Below, piece by piece: positions 13,889-15,727 of a DNA stretch of 15,727 nucleotides. Under the pieces are notes generated by a model. That model did no database searches, was not told the origin of the DNA, and saw only the letters and a program-made list of their open reading frames with translations. Every line of letters starts with the position of its first letter. Within the stretch, counting starts at the first letter, position 1. A program made the position numbers and the translations under genes. The stretch is from Bryobacterales bacterium (GTDB taxonomy: Bacteria; Acidobacteriota; Terriglobia; Bryobacterales; Bryobacteraceae): positions 1 to 15,727 of the forward strand of contig DNFG01000346.1 in the NCBI GenBank assembly GCA_003487005.1, given 5' to 3'.

Positions 13889-14068
13889 ATGCCCGATTGG
13901 AAAGATGCCGCCGCCGTCCGGGGCGTGGAATTGACCGACGCCCAGGCCGAAAAACTGGCCGCGATTGACCGCAAACTCTCCCTCATGATGGCCATGGTCG
14001 ACTGGAAAGAGGAGCCGATGGACGTCGTCACCATGCCCGAGATCCCGGGCGAAGAGGCCCCCCGGTGA
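13889..14068 (+). CDS. 59-aa GatC/AtzG-like small protein, partner of the amidase
   Basis: A short open frame, MPDWKDAAAVRG... to ...GEEAPR, whose TGA overlaps the amidase GTG by 4 nt (GTGA). Its make-up is that of a real protein: a helix-prone LTDAQAEKLAAIDRKLSLM stretch (15-33) and a tail with EEPMDVVTMPEIP (41-53). Helix-plus-extended-tail is the plan of GatC, which wraps around GatA in the tRNA-dependent amidotransferase, and of AtzG, the small partner of the amidase AtzE. The tail's 'EP...xxxP' feature resembles the end of AtzG-type proteins. The likeness is by pattern, without a recognised exact family match. There is no clear ribosome binding site; the start is 14 nt from the divergent acyl-CoA dehydrogenase start, so leaderless transcription or a promoter inside the other gene is likely. 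Confidence 0.72.
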   Translation: MPDWKDAAAVRGVELTDAQAEKLAAIDRKLSLMMAMVDWKEEPMDVVTMPEIPGEEAPR

Positions 14069-15468
14069 CCCCCCTTCCCACCGTCCGCGAAGCCGGCGCC
14101 GCCCTCCGCTCCGGCGCTCTCTCCTCCTGTGAACTCACCCAGGCCTGCCTCGATCGCATCGAGGCCGAAAACCCGCGCCTCAACGCCTTCCTCACCGTCA
14201 CCGCCGAGGCTGCCATGGCCGCCGCAAAGAACGCCGATGAAGAACTCCGCGCCGGCCTTGACCGGGGCCCGCTCCACGGCATTCCCGTTGCCCACAAGGA
14301 CCTGATCTGCACTTCCGGCGTCCGGACCACCTTCGGATCCAAAGTCTTTGCCGACGCCATCCCCGCCTTCGACGCCGCCATCGTCGAACGGCTCCGCAAC
14401 GACGGGGCCATCATGGTCGGCAAAACCCACCTCCATGAGTTCGCCTACGGGATCACGTCCAACAACCCGCACTATGGCCCCGTCCGCAATCCCTGGGATC
14501 CTGAGCGGATCCCGGGCGGCTCCAGCGGTGGCGCCGGCGCCGCCCTCGCCTCCGGCATGACCATGCTCGCCACCGGCACCGACACCGGCGGTTCCATCCG
14601 TGTCCCCGCCTCCTACTGCGGTGTCGTCGGTCTCAAGCCCACCTTCGGCCTCGTCAGCAAGCACGGCATCTTCCCCCTCGGCTTCAGCCTCGATCACCCC
14701 GGTCCGATGGCCCGCACCGTCGAAGACGCCGCCCTGATGCTCGAATCCCTCACCGGCCACGATCCCCGCGACGCCTCCTCCGTCGATCGCCCCCGCGAGA
14801 AGTACTCTCTCGAAGGCGCCACCCTCGCCGGCCTCAAGATCGTCCTCCCCCAGAACTTCTACTTTGAAAAAATCGACCCCGAAGTCCGCGCCCTCGTTCT
14901 GAATGCCGCGCAGCAGGCCGAATCCGGTGGCGCGGTCTTCGTCATGGGCCGCGTCCCCGACGGCGAACAACTCAATGTCGTCGCCCAGGCCATCCTGCTC
15001 AGCGAAGCCGCCGCCGTTCATGAGCCGTACCTGCGCAAGCGACGCGCCGATTACGGCCCCGATACCCTCGCCCTCCTCGATACCGGACGCGCCCTCCCCG
15101 CAACCCATTACATTCAGTCGCAACGCCTCCGCAAACGCATCCTCGGCGTCCATCTTGAACTCCTCAAGAAGGCAGACTTCATCCTCACGCCCGCCACGCC
15201 CATCACGGCACCCCCCATCGGCGCCGAAACCGTCGATGTGGCCGGCGAACTCCACGACGTTCGGATGATCACCACCCGTCTCACCCGCGGCATCAATGCC
15301 CTCGGCCTCCCCGCTCTTGTGATCCCGTGTGGCTGGACCAGAGCCGGCCTCCCCGCCGCCCTTCAACTCATCGGCCGCCCCTTCGGCGAAGCCGCCCTCC
15401 TCCGTGCCGGCGCCGCTCTCGAAGCAGCCATCGGCTTCCACCTCGACCGCCGCCCGCCACCCCAATAG
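14065..15468 (+). CDS. Amidase signature enzyme (GatA/AtzE-like)
   Basis: Amidase-signature enzymes hydrolyse amides using a Ser-cisSer-Lys triad. In this 467-residue product the triad is visible as Lys78 (VAHKD), Ser153 (GGSSGG, 151-156) and Ser177 (DTGGSIR, 173-179), with the usual 24-residue gap between the serines; CGVVGLKPT (185-193) follows. It is similar to GatA, so automatic pipelines may call it Glu-tRNA(Gln) amidotransferase subunit A. No gatB is adjacent and the small upstream partner is shorter than GatC (about 95 residues), so a free amidase complex of AtzE-AtzG type is a good alternative. The substrate is unknown. The GTG start has GAGG 7 nt upstream within the small gene, and translation is probably coupled to it. 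Codons end very often in C. Confidence 0.93.
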   Translation: MTPLPTVREAGAALRSGALSSCELTQACLDRIEAENPRLNAFLTVTAEAAMAAAKNADEELRAGLDRGPLHGIPVAHKDLICTSGVRTTFGSKVFADAIPAFDAAIVERLRNDGAIMVGKTHLHEFAYGITSNNPHYGPVRNPWDPERIPGGSSGGAGAALASGMTMLATGTDTGGSIRVPASYCGVVGLKPTFGLVSKHGIFPLGFSLDHPGPMARTVEDAALMLESLTGHDPRDASSVDRPREKYSLEGATLAGLKIVLPQNFYFEKIDPEVRALVLNAAQQAESGGAVFVMGRVPDGEQLNVVAQAILLSEAAAVHEPYLRKRRADYGPDTLALLDTGRALPATHYIQSQRLRKRILGVHLELLKKADFILTPATPITAPPIGAETVDVAGELHDVRMITTRLTRGINALGLPALVIPCGWTRAGLPAALQLIGRPFGEAALLRAGAALEAAIGFHLDRRPPPQ

Positions 15469-15486
15469 CCCCATTCAATGCTACAC

Positions 15487-15506
15487 TCGCCCAAAAGAGC
15501 GGGCGA
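15487..15506 (+). other. Small stem-loop reaching the ECF sigma start codon
   Basis: TCGCCC (15487-15492) can pair with GGGCGA (15501-15506), closing an 8-nt loop (AAAAGAGC). The right arm includes the purine-rich base group before the start codon and its first base. Such a stem could limit translation of the sigma factor; it is short and may be chance. Confidence 0.3.
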
Positions 15507-15727
15507 TGGACTCCGACATCACGGTTTTACTCAACCAGTGGGGCGCAGGCGATCGGACCGCCCTCGAGCGCCTCGCCCCCCTCGTCTACCCACAACTTCG
15601 CGAACTCGCCGCCAGTTACCTCCGCCGCGAACGTCCCGGTCACACCCTCCAGGCCACCGCCCTCGTCAACGAACTCTTCCTTAAACTCCTCGCCCGCCCC
15701 GAGGCCCGCCTCGATTCCCGCCGCCAC
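15506..15727 (+). CDS. ECF-type RNA polymerase sigma factor, 5' part only
   Basis: The frame from the ATG at 15506 runs open to the window end (74 codons, no stop). It begins MDSDITVLLNQWGAGDRTAL, then LVYPQLRELAASYLRRERPGHTLQATALVNELFLKLL. This is sigma region 2 of the ECF group common in Acidobacteria and Planctomycetes, where the pattern LxPLVYxELRRLAxxYLRRERPGHTLQPTALVHEAYLRL is typical. Members often sit upstream of a serine/threonine kinase; that neighbour is beyond the window. Its start lies 37 nt after the amidase stop, with only a poor ribosome binding site and a possible stem-loop. Region 4 and any regulatory extension are not visible. Confidence 0.88.
   Translation, partial: MDSDITVLLNQWGAGDRTALERLAPLVYPQLRELAASYLRRERPGHTLQATALVNELFLKLLARPEARLDSRRH

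Noticed and set aside
14495-14513. 7-bp inverted repeat GGGATCC/GGATCCC within the amidase gene.
   Set aside because: It encodes the conserved NPWDPERIPGG region ahead of the GGSSGG motif, so coding constraint and chance explain it.
14065-15468. Calling the amidase GatA of a GatCAB tRNA amidotransferase.
   Set aside because: No gatB beside it, and the small partner is shorter than GatC. Kept as an alternative, not as the call.
13882-15474. A 530-codon minus-strand open frame opposite the amidase.
   Set aside because: Same cause: the antisense of amidase codons lacking TTA/CTA/TCA. The product is Gly/Ala/Glu low complexity, while the amidase has an intact catalytic triad.
1-15727. CRISPR arrays, tRNA or rRNA genes, transposases, integrase or att sites.
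   Set aside because: Read through on both strands; no regularly spaced repeats, cloverleaf-like sequence, or recombinase motifs were seen.

Overview
This window looks like chromosomal DNA from a high-GC Gram-negative bacterium. The best fit is an acidobacterium of the Solibacter/Bryobacter type, assigned by inference from gene style and content and not from a marker search. Pointers are the divergent mraZ-rsmH-(ftsL-like) start of a division and cell-wall cluster, Tat- and Sec-exported 'cytoplasmic-type' enzymes (enolase superfamily and RraA fold), a DUF6265/DUF6528-like pair, and an ECF sigma factor of the kind abundant in Acidobacteria and Planctomycetes. The first 14 bases match the end of an Illumina adapter, so the true genomic sequence probably begins at base 15 and the window starts at a contig end.

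Layout. (1) Bases 15-1670, minus strand: mraZ, rsmH and the 5' part of an FtsL-like gene, driven by a recognisable sigma70-type promoter at 1716-1745. (2) 1820-2398, plus strand: inorganic pyrophosphatase, divergent from mraZ. A short repeat-containing spacer follows. (3) 8215-3849, minus strand: a tightly packed six-gene set (DUF3943-like exported protein, LOG-family nucleosidase, serine acetyltransferase, TerC/Alx membrane protein, DUF6265-like protein, DUF6528-like propeller), followed after 80 nt by pgk, which ends at a clear intrinsic terminator (2548-2578). (4) 8408-12706, plus strand: exported RraA-like protein, Tat-exported mandelate racemase/enolase-superfamily protein, M23 metallopeptidase, thymidine kinase. 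(5) 12708-13874, minus strand: acyl-CoA dehydrogenase, abutting tdk tail-to-tail with one base between. (6) 13889-15468, plus strand: an easily missed 59-aa GatC/AtzG-like protein overlapping an amidase by 4 nt. (7) 15506 to the end: 5' part of an ECF sigma factor.

Functionally most of the window is housekeeping (division, glycolysis, pyrophosphate removal, cysteine synthesis, thymidine salvage, acyl-CoA oxidation). The less ordinary parts are the exported RraA/enolase pair, the micro-protein/amidase couple, and a 13-bp perfect hairpin buried in the TerC-like gene. No CRISPR array, transposase, tRNA or rRNA is seen. I found no convincing case for a wholly new system; the exported enzyme pair and the AtzG-like/amidase couple are the best leads.
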